A DNA stretch of 64,000 nucleotides from Lentinus brumalis (lineage: Eukaryota; Basidiomycota; Agaricomycetes; Polyporales; Polyporaceae): contig MARA01000002.1 of NCBI GenBank assembly GCA_001792895.1, forward strand, positions 2,666,001-2,730,000, read 5' to 3'. This document shows, piece after piece, positions 22,464-32,128 of this stretch (positions within the stretch are counted from its first letter, which is position 1; each line of letters starts with the position of its first letter). The translations under genes were made by a program, and so were the position numbers. The notes beneath the pieces are model-generated. The model saw only the letters and a list, made by a program, of their open reading frames with translations, searched no databases and was not told the origin of the DNA.

Positions 22464-22637
22464 TAAGGCCATTAGGGTTGACTCACCGCCACTGCCGGCG
22501 TCTCGGATGCCTTTTCAAGCAAAGCCACGTGGTATACGCTCCTCCGGATTTCGAACTTTGCGCGGAGAGGGGCTCGGCCACCAACGCTGTCCTTCACGAC
22601 ATCCGCCCAATCCCTCATCCTCCACATCCATATAGTA

Positions 22638-23635
22638 ATGTCTGGATCCTCGCCAAGGCCCGCAATTCTCCGTCTACTCACAGACTTGCGATGCACTTCC
22701 CAAGCGCAGCTTGCGGGCAATCTGACCCATGCTACATATGCTCCGACCAGCATACCCTCTCCCGCAAATCTTGGCTCGCAATTTGCGGAAGTCGGCATGC
22801 TTGACGCACTCGCGACCCTGTGCTCGATGCACCCCCTGTGCTCCTCTGCCGCCGTCTCTCTGGAGGTGTCGCCCGAGAGTCTCTGCGTGATTATTTCTAC
22901 TGCAGACCAGAGCCATCCGGAGGTACGACGCTTCATAGAAGACTGCTTCCACCACGTCCAGTTACTCGCGAAGACCTATGAAGCTCATCGCTTGCGTGGC
23001 CCCGATCGCGGTGACATTCACAAGGACGCGGTCTACATGGCGAGATGGCGCGCATTCGCAATTATGGTGCACAAACAGTGCTACAGCAAGTTCCGTCAGT
23101 ACTTGAGGTCCGCCGACTTCGAGACGATGATGCACAAGATGGACCAGCCTGAAGGCTTGCTGTCTCCTTATACTCGGCACGAGGAGAGGGTCGAATTTTG
23201 GCGTCTTGCCGACGAAATCAACAATGTAGCGCAGTGTCTGGTGACCACCACCGAGCCGGAGCAGGAAGAGGACGAGATGTATCATTGGGCCCTGTACTTG
23301 CTCGGCGACTGCATCTATCGGCGATCGTTCGATTCAGCGTTAGGGAAACGCCTCAATAGAGTCTTCGGTAAGTGTTGAAAGCGAGAAGCCGGAAAGTCAG
23401 GCCGCGAGCGAACTTGACTCAATGCGTTTATTGACAGGCAGCGGCACCACCCGGGTACTCGTTGTTGCGTCTTCTCTAGCCCGCTTTGTCGGAAACCTTG
23501 TGGCCGTCGCAGAAACATCTGCAATACGTCGATATGTTAATGGCGGAGGTCGGCTGAAGGAGCGTGTACGATGGATCGACGCGACTATGGTCCCCAGCAT
23601 CGTCTACCGGCTCGGAGTCTCTCCCGTCAATGGCC

Positions 23636-23672
<37 letters not shown>

Positions 23673-24087
23673 TGAACGTTCAGCGACTGGTACCCAGGCT
23701 CCGGGACATCCCAGAGGCCACACCGACGCTCACCCCGAAACCCTTCTCGTGCAGTACATTGTCGATAGAGGCCTCGACACCCGTCCTCACATTGCCCTTT
23801 CCCGGGCCGCCTGTCATGCATGCTGCGCTTACATTGCGTCGGTGAACGCCGCTCATCACCGGGACTTCCGCGTCCGGCATTGCAGCGGGACCATCCCTGC
23901 GACATGGGCCTGTCCGTCTGGCGACGATGCCACCACAGAAGCCTTTCTCGCACGACTCTCATCGGACGTAGATGTGCTCAGGAAGCGGAGTGCTGGTGCA
24001 CCTGGGTCTGCGCCACATGGTGTGCGCGGGCATCAGCAGTGTGGCTCGCATCGAGGACGGCGCGGGACAGGACCAAACCGCTCATGA
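22638..24087 (+). CDS. OTT_1508-like deaminase-domain protein
   Basis: Two exons, 22638-23367 and 23438-24087, about 459 residues. The C-terminal third has the zinc-deaminase signature: 'HPETLLVQYIVD' (the H-x-E helix), then 'IALSRAACHACCAYI' (the C-x2-C helix, with the SR-x-x-C lead-in). This arrangement is typical of the fungal OTT_1508-like deaminase family, members of the cytidine-deaminase superfamily with unknown substrate. The N-terminal 240 residues are helical and lack a signal peptide. A pure (ACG) microsatellite in exon 2 encodes about 12 threonines and probably varies in length between strains. The first ATG of the clear frame was used, and extra upstream exons cannot be excluded. 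Catalytic activity is inferred from the motif only. Confidence 0.7.
23638..23670 (+). repeat. (ACG)11 microsatellite inside a coding exon
   Basis: Eleven perfect ACG units encode a threonine run in the deaminase-like protein, directly before the catalytic domain. Confidence 0.95.
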
Positions 24088-24518
24088 CAAAGGCTGCGCA
24101 CAAAACACATCAAGGACCGGTGAGGAGGATCAAAAGGAGGCGCGAGGGGGACGAAAGACGGATGTTACAATGTGTACGCTGGGGGATGATGTCGCCTCCT
24201 CATTCATGCCGTACTGTGATTGGGCTTTCGTCACTTTGGTTTGCGAGTTTCTCGTCGCAGTGGTAAGCCATGTTACTATCAAGCCAACCTCTTGAATTGT
24301 ACTGTACCGAAGTGACCTCGGTCTTCCGGAGTTGCTCTTATGATTCCGTGTACGTGTATCCAATTTGAAGTTTGGGCTCGTGAGCGGCAAATCTCAGTTT
24401 GCCCCATCCATTGCTCATCCAAAGCAATGTGTTGTGACGAGCCTGAACAACGCACAAGAGGTACCAATAGAGTAGCTCGGCTTCGGCTGCATAATGTCCG
24501 ACGCATGATGAATGTATC
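24088..24518. other. Intergenic stretch between convergent genes
   Basis: About 430 bp between the deaminase-like gene and the end of ISA2. No gene or repeat recognised; it should contain both 3' UTRs. Confidence 0.4.
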
Positions 24519-25378
24519 TTACGCCTTGAGTTCCCAGCTTACTCCGCACCCACAGCCGCTGTCCTTCGCCTGTCGCAAATATGAGCACCATGGCACCCAC
24601 GGACAGACACAGGATCCAACTCACCTGCGGATTATCCTGTACCCGGAAGCTGCTTCCAATCAGCTCTGTCGCAAAGTCTATCGTCGAGCCTTTCAGTAGC
24701 GTCATCGACACCGCGTCGACGTAGACGTTTGCGGGCCTTATACGGGGATGCGCGAAGTGACTGCGCCAGTACACGCGTCCGTCAGCGTATGCCTGACAGT
24801 CCTTGGACAAAGATAGCGTACTAGTCATCTGGCTCCCGCCTCTTCGCCAGCAGCATCTTGTACTGGTACCCGTGGCACCCGCCACTTTCGACGGAAACGC
24901 GCAGAGCCGAGTCGGGGTTCTGCTCCCGCTGTGCAATCGAGCGTAATTGCTACAACACGAAAGGCATCAGCAAAGGCAAGAACTGTCGTAACGTAGGTAA
25001 ACGCACCTCTGCAGCCCTGTCCGTCAGCACCAAGACGGCCTCTTCTGGGGGGACGTACTCGATCTCCAGCTCGTCCTCATCGTCCTCCTCTTCGGCCCGC
25101 ACGGCCGAAGGCGAGGGATACGACACGAGCTCAGCGCGCGTTGCCTTCGGCTTCTGTGCAAGAGCAGCTTTCAGAGTCGACGTTGAGACGAACGTCCTGC
25201 GGCCCACCCGAGGGCGCACAGTTCGTGCGGGGTTAGCTGCGGGTGACGTCCGGCTGGAGGCGGAGGCGGAGGCGACTAGAGACGACCATGGTCTTGACGA
25301 GAACGTGCGTGCCCGGGAGCATCTTGGAGGAGCGGCGATGAACTGTCGAAGCAGATGCGCCGAGGACGGGTTATGCAT
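24519..25378 (-). CDS. ISA2: Mitochondrial iron-sulfur assembly protein Isa2 (IscA-type)
   Basis: Isa2 works with Isa1 and Iba57 to make [4Fe-4S] clusters for mitochondrial enzymes such as aconitase and lipoate synthase. Exons: 25378-25007, 24949-24822, 24760-24625 and 24569-24519, all in phase. The first 100 residues are Arg/Ser/Ala-rich, a mitochondrial targeting sequence starting MHNPSSAHLLRQF. The A-type scaffold follows: 'VLVLTDRAAEQLRSIAQRE', 'VSVESGGCHGYQY' (first cluster cysteine), 'DAVSMTLLKGSTIDFATELI', and the C-terminal Cys-x-Cys in 'SGCGCGVSWELKA'. The 'GGCHGYQY' form points to Isa2 over Isa1. It is divergent from SND2 with only 140 bp between start codons. Its partner IBA57 lies 17 kb away. 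Confidence 0.92.
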
Positions 25379-25518
25379 GGTGGTCGTCGAGGACGGTGAG
25401 CTCACGCTGACCAATCGCGGGGACGCCGCGGTGGTGTGTGCACCGTAGCGCCCATGCACGTATGCGCGTCTGGGTCGCGAAGCCTTCCTCCGCACCTTCC
25501 CTTCCGCCTCCTTCCGCC

Positions 25519-26223
25519 ATGGCGAACGCCTCCGCCAAACGCACAGGCAAGTCCCTCTCGTCCTCCTCGCCCCGGCCCAGCTCACGCCCCTCGTGCAACA
25601 GCGCAACAAAATGCGCAAACGATAAAGAACCTGCGCATGGGCACGCTCGCCTCGCTCGGGCTCTCGCTCCTCCTCCGCGTCCTCTTCCGCCGCTCCGCGC
25701 TGCGCCCGACGACGTTCGCGTTCTGGGTGTTCGCCCTCTCGCTCGTGCCCTCTGTCTTCCTCTCGCGCTACCTCGAGCGCATCGGCTCGCCGCGGCGCGA
25801 CCCGACCACCGGCGCGCTCATCTCCGCGGGCGAGGACCTCGCCCACCCGGGCATCATCGAGTGGTGCTTCGACGTCGTCTACATCACCTGGGCGTGCCAG
25901 ATCGGCAGCGGGGCGTTTGGCCAGTGGGTGTGGTGGTTGTACCTCGTCGTGAGTGCCATCCCGTCGCCTCGTGTCGCGTGTGCCCGAGCTTGACACGGGT
26001 CGTGTGCCTACCTACGTTTGCAGATCCCGCTGTACGCCGTCTTCAAGCTGTGGAGCTCGGTTATCTCGCCGATGCTGGGCTTTGCTCGTGGGGGTGGGGT
26101 GCGCAGGCGGATGCCGACGCCGCGGGGGCGGAGCCAAAGGAGACGGTGAGCAAACGGCAGGAGAAGCTTCGCAAGCGACAAGAGCGTGGCGACCCCCGGG
26201 TGCGCGCGCAGACGCGTAGCTGA
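25519..26223 (+). CDS. SND2: SRP-independent targeting protein 2 (TMEM208-like), apparent frameshift near the C-terminus
   Basis: Snd2/TMEM208 is an ER membrane protein of the SND route that targets tail-anchored and other membrane proteins to the ER. Exons: 25519-25546, 25602-25948 and 26024-26223. Intron 1 uses a GC donor (AG|GCAAGT). The start MANASAKRT is the conserved family start, followed by 'NLRMGTLASLGLSLLLRVLF' and two more hydrophobic spans ('FAFWVFALSLVPSVFLS', 'GQWVWWLYLVIPLYAVFKLW'). The end 'KRQEKLRKRQERGDPR' is the family's basic tail, but it is in another frame; one extra G in the run 26096-26099 (or 26090-26094) joins the two parts. Without that base the protein ends in an Arg-rich unrelated tail. 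I consider the break an under-called homopolymer. Confidence 0.88.
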   Translation: MANASAKRTGKSLSSSSPRPSSRPSCNSATKCANDKEPAHGHARLARALAPPPRPLPPLRAAPDDVRVLGVRPLARALCLPLALPRAHRLAAARPDHRRAHLRGRGPRPPGHHRVVLRRRLHHLGVPDRQRGVWPVGVVVVPRRECHPVASCRVCPSLTRVVCLPTFADPAVRRLQAVELGYLADAGLCSWGWGAQADADAAGAEPKETVSKRQEKLRKRQERGDPRVRAQTRS

Positions 26224-26619
26224 GTGCGGCAGCCCTTCTGTACCTCCCGTGCTGTCGCAAATGTACCACATATCCTGGATTTTGCAATCTTGCTTCACCT
26301 CCTCACCGGTCGTCTTGTGCTGGCAGAGCGTCTCCGGACATGTGCTATTGCAAAGGTGATGTTATGGTGATATGTTACAGGTGACCGGTGAACTCAAGAG
26401 GGAGCAAGCAACAGCGCCTTGATCTCAACGGAGCACACTGACAGTGACTACAGCGACGAGGTATATTACATACTCCGCCAAGCGATGCGATATGCATTGG
26501 AGCAAAGACAAAGCGTTTACAGGTTGTGAGAGGTTGTGGCGAGGGCGGCAGATGGAGCATAAAGAGTCGTCATCTTCGTCGCGATATCGTGATGGGAGCC
26601 GGAACGTGCAAAATACGCA
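26224..26619. other. Intergenic stretch between convergent genes
   Basis: Nearly 400 bp between SND2 (+) and the membrane-protein gene (-). No coding sequence or repeat recognised. Confidence 0.4.
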
Positions 26620-28107
26620 TCACAGCTCAGGCGCACCCTTGTACACCGGATGTTGGCTCGCGGGCACACTAGGCTGGTATCCACTGCCCATGTAGTTCGC
26701 GGCACCACCCGAGTATGCCGTATGTTCCGCAGTTGGGTACGAGGACGTGTTCAAGGATCCAGCTGTGGCGTCGTTGCCCGTGGGGAACGTGCTCGGGTCA
26801 TTCGGGTCCTGGTTTGTGGAGATCGTCGCCAACTCGTCAAACGATCTGTGCGAGAGCATGGACGACAGACTCACGTAAAGCTTCGGGCTCGGCTGCACCA
26901 GGGGCTGCAGGACCTCCTGCGTGAGCGCCTTCTCCCCCTCTCCGTATGCCGGGTATGCAGGGTACTGTGCGTACTGTGCCGGGGCGCCGGCGACGTCGAG
27001 AGGGCCCGTCGTGGGAGGCTCGTGGCCTTGCTGCGCCGCTGCCGGTGCCGGAGGAAGAAGAAGATACCAAGGCCGATTGCGAGCGCGCCCACGACTCCGC
27101 CTACGACGCCGCCGACAATGGGACCGACGTTGGACGACTTGCTTGAGCCGGAGCCGGACTTGCTGGGTGCGCCCGTGCTACCGGACCCAGACGCGCCGTG
27201 GCTCGTCGATGTGGGCGGGAGACTCAGGGAGGAGAAGGAGGAGGTGGGGCCAGCGCTGATGACACTGATGGTTGCAGTGGCATCCGGTTTGTCTGAGCGG
27301 GAAGGTGAGTGGACGTGCAAGCGGTAGTGGTGCGTGGTGCATACTCTGGTTTGCGATTGCCTCCGCCGCGTCTGGATTGAAGGTGCCATTTCTCTGTGCA
27401 AACCTTGTGAGTCGTGCACACTTCCAGAATCGACAAGTACCTACCGTGATGTCCATATAGGCCCATGCTGGAACGGCCGTTCCCAGTGGGATGTCATCGG
27501 GGAACCTGAGATAGGTCGCAGTGAGCTGAGTTGCAGCGATGGACATGGGCAGCCAGCACTCACTTCTGAACATACACGGTCGAGCAGTTCTGCGCATACA
27601 AAGACCATCTGATGGAGGACTTAACTCCAGTTGTCTGGGGGAAGTGGTAGGACTCACGGAATGGTATACAGAAGCTGTCCCTGACAAGTGGCACACGCGT
27701 TGATCATCGAGTAGAGGACCGAGCTGCATCGACACGGCGTTGCGCTGTCGGAGGAGTTCAAGGGCGTGTTGTAGTGATAGCCAGGTGAGAGCGGGTACAC
27801 CCAAGAGGCTGAGGGCACATATATGAGTTGGCACACGAGCTGCTTTGCGGAGACGCACGCACCGGACGGAGTCGTGCAGGGCGTGAAGAGATACGACGCG
27901 ACCAGACAGGGACTCTGACCTTTTGAGTTGGTCATCTATCCCCCGCAAATCAGTCTGGGACGCGTGAGGCCTTGAGGGACGAGCGGCGCGACTCACCCAT
28001 TCCCAACCTGGTTGACAGACAGCACTGGTGCCCTGGGCCGCGACCCCCGGCGTGTGTGTCGCGAAGTAGGCGACGAGGGGAAGGGCGAGCAGGAGCGTGG
28101 AGGGCAT
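26620..28107 (-). CDS. Single-pass membrane protein with secreted ectodomain and Ser/Gly-rich stalk
   Basis: Six exons: 28107-27997, 27935-27658, 27608-27564, 27505-27445, 27393-27345 and 27292-26620. A signal peptide (MPSTLLLALPLVAYFATHT) leads into a Cys-containing ectodomain ('CQPGWEW', 'CRCSSVLYSMINACATCQ', 'NCSTVYVQKFPDDIPLG', 'AWAYMDIT'). Next come a Ser/Thr/Gly-rich, probably O-glycosylated stalk, one membrane span 'VGGVVGGVVGALAIGLGIFF', basic stop-transfer residues and a cytoplasmic tail rich in Tyr, Ser and Pro. The layout resembles wall-stress sensors (Wsc/Mid2 type) by organisation only, and many basidiomycetes have such genes. The frame changes by -1 near 27031-27038, just after the membrane span; one extra base restores the tail 'QPSPKLYVSLSSMLSHRSFD'. 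Function is inferred from architecture and is not established. Confidence 0.72.
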
Positions 28108-28672
28108 GGTGGACAGTGCGGAGAAGGAAGCATGGCTGGCTGGAGGTTGAGTAAGTATTATAGGCTGAGTATAATCGATGGGCCAGTGCCACAGACGGGA
28201 TGACAGGTTTCAGATGCGCATGTGGACTAGCGGCCGGTCGGTACAGCTACAAGCCGTGCAGTCGCCAGAAAAGCACCATTCCGCGGTTACACACTCTAAC
28301 AACGTTGCTGCAGTGTATAGTGATCTGCATGGCAGCCCGTGCCACCCAAGTGCCACCAGATAAGCTGTGCCCTATACGTAAGTCCGGTCCGTTGGACACA
28401 GCCGCCGCCCTGCTTGCTTCTCTCCACCACCGTCCCCGTCCGTGTTCACCACGCGCGAAATTCAAGAATGGACAACACCGACTGCGGCAGGATGCAAGGG
28501 CCCACTGGTACTCCGGGATCCCCGGTGAGCGTGCTTCCTGTGGCGGCCTCCCAGGTCGCTGTCCATCATGCTCATTGCTACATAGGCCGTCTTGTCATTC
28601 GGGCCGTGGAGCACGCGTCAGCATGTGCAAGACGACGCTATAGACCAAGTACACATCGACCAGGCAGCATAT
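28108..28672. other. Divergent intergenic region
   Basis: 565 bp between the start codons of the membrane-protein gene (-) and the SFR1-like gene (+). It should contain both promoters. A reading frame runs upstream of 28673 without an ATG. No repeat seen. Confidence 0.4.
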
Positions 28673-31600
28673 ATGCAGTCCCCGCCTCTCGAACCTCTTC
28701 TCCCTGACGCGGACATCCCGCACTCGACTGAAGCGCGCGCATACACCCACTCATCATCGTCTCCCTCGGCAACGCCTACGCTCCCACTTACGGGTTCTGT
28801 TGCTGCGCATGACATGGCTGAAGACAAAGCTTCTACCTCTATCGCAACCAGCGTCTCCTCTTCTACAGGCAGCGTCACGCCATCCGCACTCCAAGATCTT
28901 CTGCTGGAGCTGGAGCTGCAATCAGTCGCCAATCACCAAAGACCCCCAGCTGCGCTTGCGGAGGATCACTCAGGCGAGGCGTCGTTCGTTATGAAATTGC
29001 CCAGGTCGGGACTTACGACATGGGTACCCTTGGTGGCTTCTCGTCTTCAAGACGTCGACCGCATGGCGCCTAATAGTTCTTTGGTGAAGAACGCTGCTCC
29101 TCAGGATGGTCCGGAGTCATCGACGAATAGCTCTACGGCCTCGGATATCGGAGCGTCAGTCCTCGCCCATCGTCCTGTCCCTGTCCTGACTTCCCATCGC
29201 GAAACTGCTGCGATACCTCGCAATGAGCCCGAGCTTATGCCCGACGGCAATTCCGAACATCTGCCTGCGGTATATGCGGGCTTAGCTGATTGCGAGGCGA
29301 CAGACGCGTCGACGTCTATGCAGGCCTCCTCAACGCAGTCTCCGGCTCCTCCTGACGTGACTATCTCGGAGGCAGGAGCAGGCGAACAGCAAGGCATCTT
29401 GCCTGACACAGCCGATGAAGGTCAACCCGGGGACGACATCATCATTCCTGAGGATCTGGGCGATCCTCGGGCATCGCCCTCTGACGACGTTGTTCTACCC
29501 GCGACGGATCAAAACGCGGCATGTCCTCCTGTCGTTCAAGAGCACTCCATGGAGTCCGCCTTCGAGTCTGCCGTTATCCCGTCCACCATCCTTGAACCTG
29601 TGCCGTCCGATGACTCAATCTTAGTGCGCCAAGAGATGCCTTCGGAGCAGCTTGCACCGGAGACTGTAGGTTGCACGTCCAATGAGACACCTGTTTCTTG
29701 TGCTATCGCAGCCTCTTGCATGGATTCGGAGCAGCAGACTTCCCTCCCGTCTTTGGAAGGCCCTTCGTCCTTGACAATCCCATCGGCCGAAGAAGAGATG
29801 GTGGAGGAGAGTCCTGACGATGCTGCTATGCCCATCTCAGCGGCTGCTTTAGACCACGCATTGACGCCTGCAACATTTACCGAGGCCGACGACGATTCCC
29901 GCATAGACACTTCCTGCGACCGTCCGAGCTCTCAAGAGGACCCGGTTGTATCACGGTCTTGCCTCCAGGAAGCCATCCTCGTTGACCTCGGACACGACTT
30001 CCCGGACTCTGGCATGCCTTGCTCCGCTGCGTCGATACCTGCCGATGTGCCTATGGACCGTGACGGGCTCAATATGGAGCCGCCACCAGCTTCTGACGAT
30101 CCGTACTCTGAGGCCCTTCCGCCAATGACCACTGCTGACGACGCTGCTGCTCACCTGCATCCTCCCGAGGCATCTGTACCTACTAGTCCTGATATTGACA
30201 CCGATGACGTGCCCTCAAGCGAGAACGCAGGTGATGACTCAAAGCTAGACTTAGTCGCCGAAGATCCCGCCCCGCTGCAGGAACACGGAGGAGACGTTCC
30301 CCGTGCGGATAACGCGATCGTGCTCCCGACGCTGACTGAGGAGACTGCGGTCGAAGTCCCGGTCGTCGTTTCTGAGGACCTTCTGCAGCCCGAGAATGTT
30401 AACTCAAGTAGACTCGTCGACACTCTGGACGATCATGCAGCTGTGCCAATGCCCTTGGACGAAGTCGCATCCGCACCCCCTGGCCAAGAAATGGATATGC
30501 GGCTTTCGGAGGAGCTGGCACAGCCCGATGACATCGGCATCGCTCTCGCAGGCGACGTTCGTGAGCCCGAGGGTGGTCCAGCCACCGCAAGTCTATCCGA
30601 GTTTGTCGATGTACCCTGCCCAGGACTCTCCACTGTCCACATATCAGAAGACGCTCAGCCCACCGACGCTCCTGCGGACATACTTTATACATCTGACGCG
30701 TACTCCGGCGCAAACTCGAATGTATGCTCTACTCTGGAATCTGCCGCTTTGCCGTCGTCCCAGGCTGGTCTTGACACCGACTCTCTGCTTGATGTCGACA
30801 TGGCGGACTGTTTTGCTGCTCTTCCTGATTCCGGGGACGAAATTTCAGCTTCGGAAGACTTCCATGCCGCCATGCCCATGTCGGACGACATTCCCGACGA
30901 TGTTGCTTTACTTGAGTACGACCTGCCGCCCTCGTCGCCCCCTCCGTCGTCCAGTCCTCCTCGCGTGTTCTCGTCGCCTGGGCCTACATCACTCGAGACT
31001 ACTCCAACCTCCAGTCCACCCCTCGGATGTGGAGACGTCGACGGTCCCGCAACACCCTCTCCTTTTCCCAAAGGACAGTTGTCTGGCTCGGACTCACGAC
31101 TGCTCAAGCGAGCGCTCGAGGAAGATGACTCTGCTGCGCCCGCCGGTACGAGCCATCTGCCACGGCTCAGAGAGAGGCAAACAAAGCGAGTGGTATGTTC
31201 TGCGTCTTTGGGTTGTATCGGCGTCAAGCTCACCCATGCGTATGCAGAAAACGGAGGATGTTACACCGGCGCACACGCCGCCGAACCCCACACGTCCGAC
31301 TCCTGCCTCACAGGCGAAAGAGCGCAAGAAGCTTGCTGCGCCGTTCCGCTCTCCCGTCATCAAGGGGCCACTCGTCCAAGGTGGTCTGCATGCTGTCTAC
31401 GCAACAGGTCGTGCGAAGGTACCTCCTCCCCGCGCAAGGCTCGGGCAGCGGAGGACGACAAGGCGAGCAGCAGTTCAGGCCTTCCAGTGAAGCCTGAGGT
31501 TCCCGTCGCGAACAAGGACCGCACAGCGAACGTCGCGAAGCAGTTCAAGTCCCCGCTCCATGCTAGCACTGTCTCATGCTCGGTTTCCGACTCTGCGCCC

Positions 31601-32128
31601 GCCACGGGGACCTTCTCCAGCGTGAAGGCTGCGCCTACGATCCAGGCACTGCAGGGCAAGGTCCAGACGCTCAAGCAGGCGATCAAGATCAAGAACTCCC
31701 GGAACGGTGACGACGAGGATGACGTTCTGGAGGGCCTGGTTGAGAAGTGGACGACCGCGGCGAGGGAAGTCGCGTGGGGCGTGTGGGACTACGTGAAGGA
31801 CCTTGATCCGGGATGTGCGGCGGACGTGGGGACGAAGAGCGGGTGGTTCGCGGACGACGACGGGCGCGCGGGGCCGGGAACGAAGAGAGGGCTCGACTCG
31901 AGCTGGGGGTACGATGATGGGCATGCTGGGAAACGGGCGAGGGTAGACGATGGCGCCGACCAGGCGGACGAGAAGGAGAAGGAGAAGGAGAATGAGGAAG
32001 CGGAGGAGGAGGAGGAGCCGCCTGTGGTGCATCATACGCTGGGTGTCATGCTGCGGCGGATGGGCATCGACCCCGCAACGCTCGGATGGGATGAGGAGGA
32101 AGGTGACTTTGTCGACGTGGACGCTTGA
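28673..32128 (+). CDS. SFR1/MEI5-like recombination protein with a very long acidic N-terminal region
   Basis: Exon 1 (28673-31192) encodes 840 residues of low-complexity acidic sequence rich in Asp, Glu, Pro and Ser. Exon 2 (31248 on) has 'KKLAAPFRSPVIKGP' and 'VAKQFKSPL', two F-[RK]-SP motifs. The C-terminal domain follows: 'IQALQGKVQTLKQAIKIKN', 'LEGLVEKWTTAAREVAWGVW', 'HTLGVMLRRMGIDPATLGWD'. This is the coiled-coil and winged-helix pattern of Sfr1/Mei5/Dds20, the Swi5 partner that stimulates Rad51/Dmc1 strand exchange. Between the two halves of exon 2 the frame changes by -1 near 31419-31462. Either a 44-bp GT-AG intron (31419-31462) or one extra C in the run 31428-31431 explains it. Known Sfr1 proteins are far shorter, so the N-terminus is either a fusion or a real extension. 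First in-frame ATG used as start. Confidence 0.78.
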   Translation: MQSPPLEPLLPDADIPHSTEARAYTHSSSSPSATPTLPLTGSVAAHDMAEDKASTSIATSVSSSTGSVTPSALQDLLLELELQSVANHQRPPAALAEDHSGEASFVMKLPRSGLTTWVPLVASRLQDVDRMAPNSSLVKNAAPQDGPESSTNSSTASDIGASVLAHRPVPVLTSHRETAAIPRNEPELMPDGNSEHLPAVYAGLADCEATDASTSMQASSTQSPAPPDVTISEAGAGEQQGILPDTADEGQPGDDIIIPEDLGDPRASPSDDVVLPATDQNAACPPVVQEHSMESAFESAVIPSTILEPVPSDDSILVRQEMPSEQLAPETVGCTSNETPVSCAIAASCMDSEQQTSLPSLEGPSSLTIPSAEEEMVEESPDDAAMPISAAALDHALTPATFTEADDDSRIDTSCDRPSSQEDPVVSRSCLQEAILVDLGHDFPDSGMPCSAASIPADVPMDRDGLNMEPPPASDDPYSEALPPMTTADDAAAHLHPPEASVPTSPDIDTDDVPSSENAGDDSKLDLVAEDPAPLQEHGGDVPRADNAIVLPTLTEETAVEVPVVVSEDLLQPENVNSSRLVDTLDDHAAVPMPLDEVASAPPGQEMDMRLSEELAQPDDIGIALAGDVREPEGGPATASLSEFVDVPCPGLSTVHISEDAQPTDAPADILYTSDAYSGANSNVCSTLESAALPSSQAGLDTDSLLDVDMADCFAALPDSGDEISASEDFHAAMPMSDDIPDDVALLEYDLPPSSPPPSSSPPRVFSSPGPTSLETTPTSSPPLGCGDVDGPATPSPFPKGQLSGSDSRLLKRALEEDDSAAPAGTSHLPRLRERQTKRVVCSASLGCIGVKLTHAYAENGGCYTGAHAAEPHTSDSCLTGERAQEACCAVPLSRHQGATRPRWSACCLRNRSCEGTSSPRKARAAEDDKASSSSGLPVKPEVPVANKDRTANVAKQFKSPLHASTVSCSVSDSAPATGTFSSVKAAPTIQALQGKVQTLKQAIKIKNSRNGDDEDDVLEGLVEKWTTAAREVAWGVWDYVKDLDPGCAADVGTKSGWFADDDGRAGPGTKRGLDSSWGYDDGHAGKRARVDDGADQADEKEKEKENEEAEEEEEPPVVHHTLGVMLRRMGIDPATLGWDEEEGDFVDVDA

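Noticed and set aside
24950..25996. A 348-codon frame on the minus strand over ISA2 and SND2
   Set aside because: Its 3' half is ISA2 exon 1 itself; the upstream half is antisense to SND2 and Arg/Glu-rich. The ISA2 start at 25378 fits the family.
28592..28672. Upstream extension of the SFR1 frame
   Set aside because: It opens with TTG, and the first in-frame ATG is 28673. Non-ATG initiation has no support.
30396..31490. A 364-codon plus-strand frame overlapping SFR1
   Set aside because: Only its last part (from 31248) is real, as SFR1 exon 2. The earlier part is a Pro/Arg/Leu-rich shadow of exon 1.
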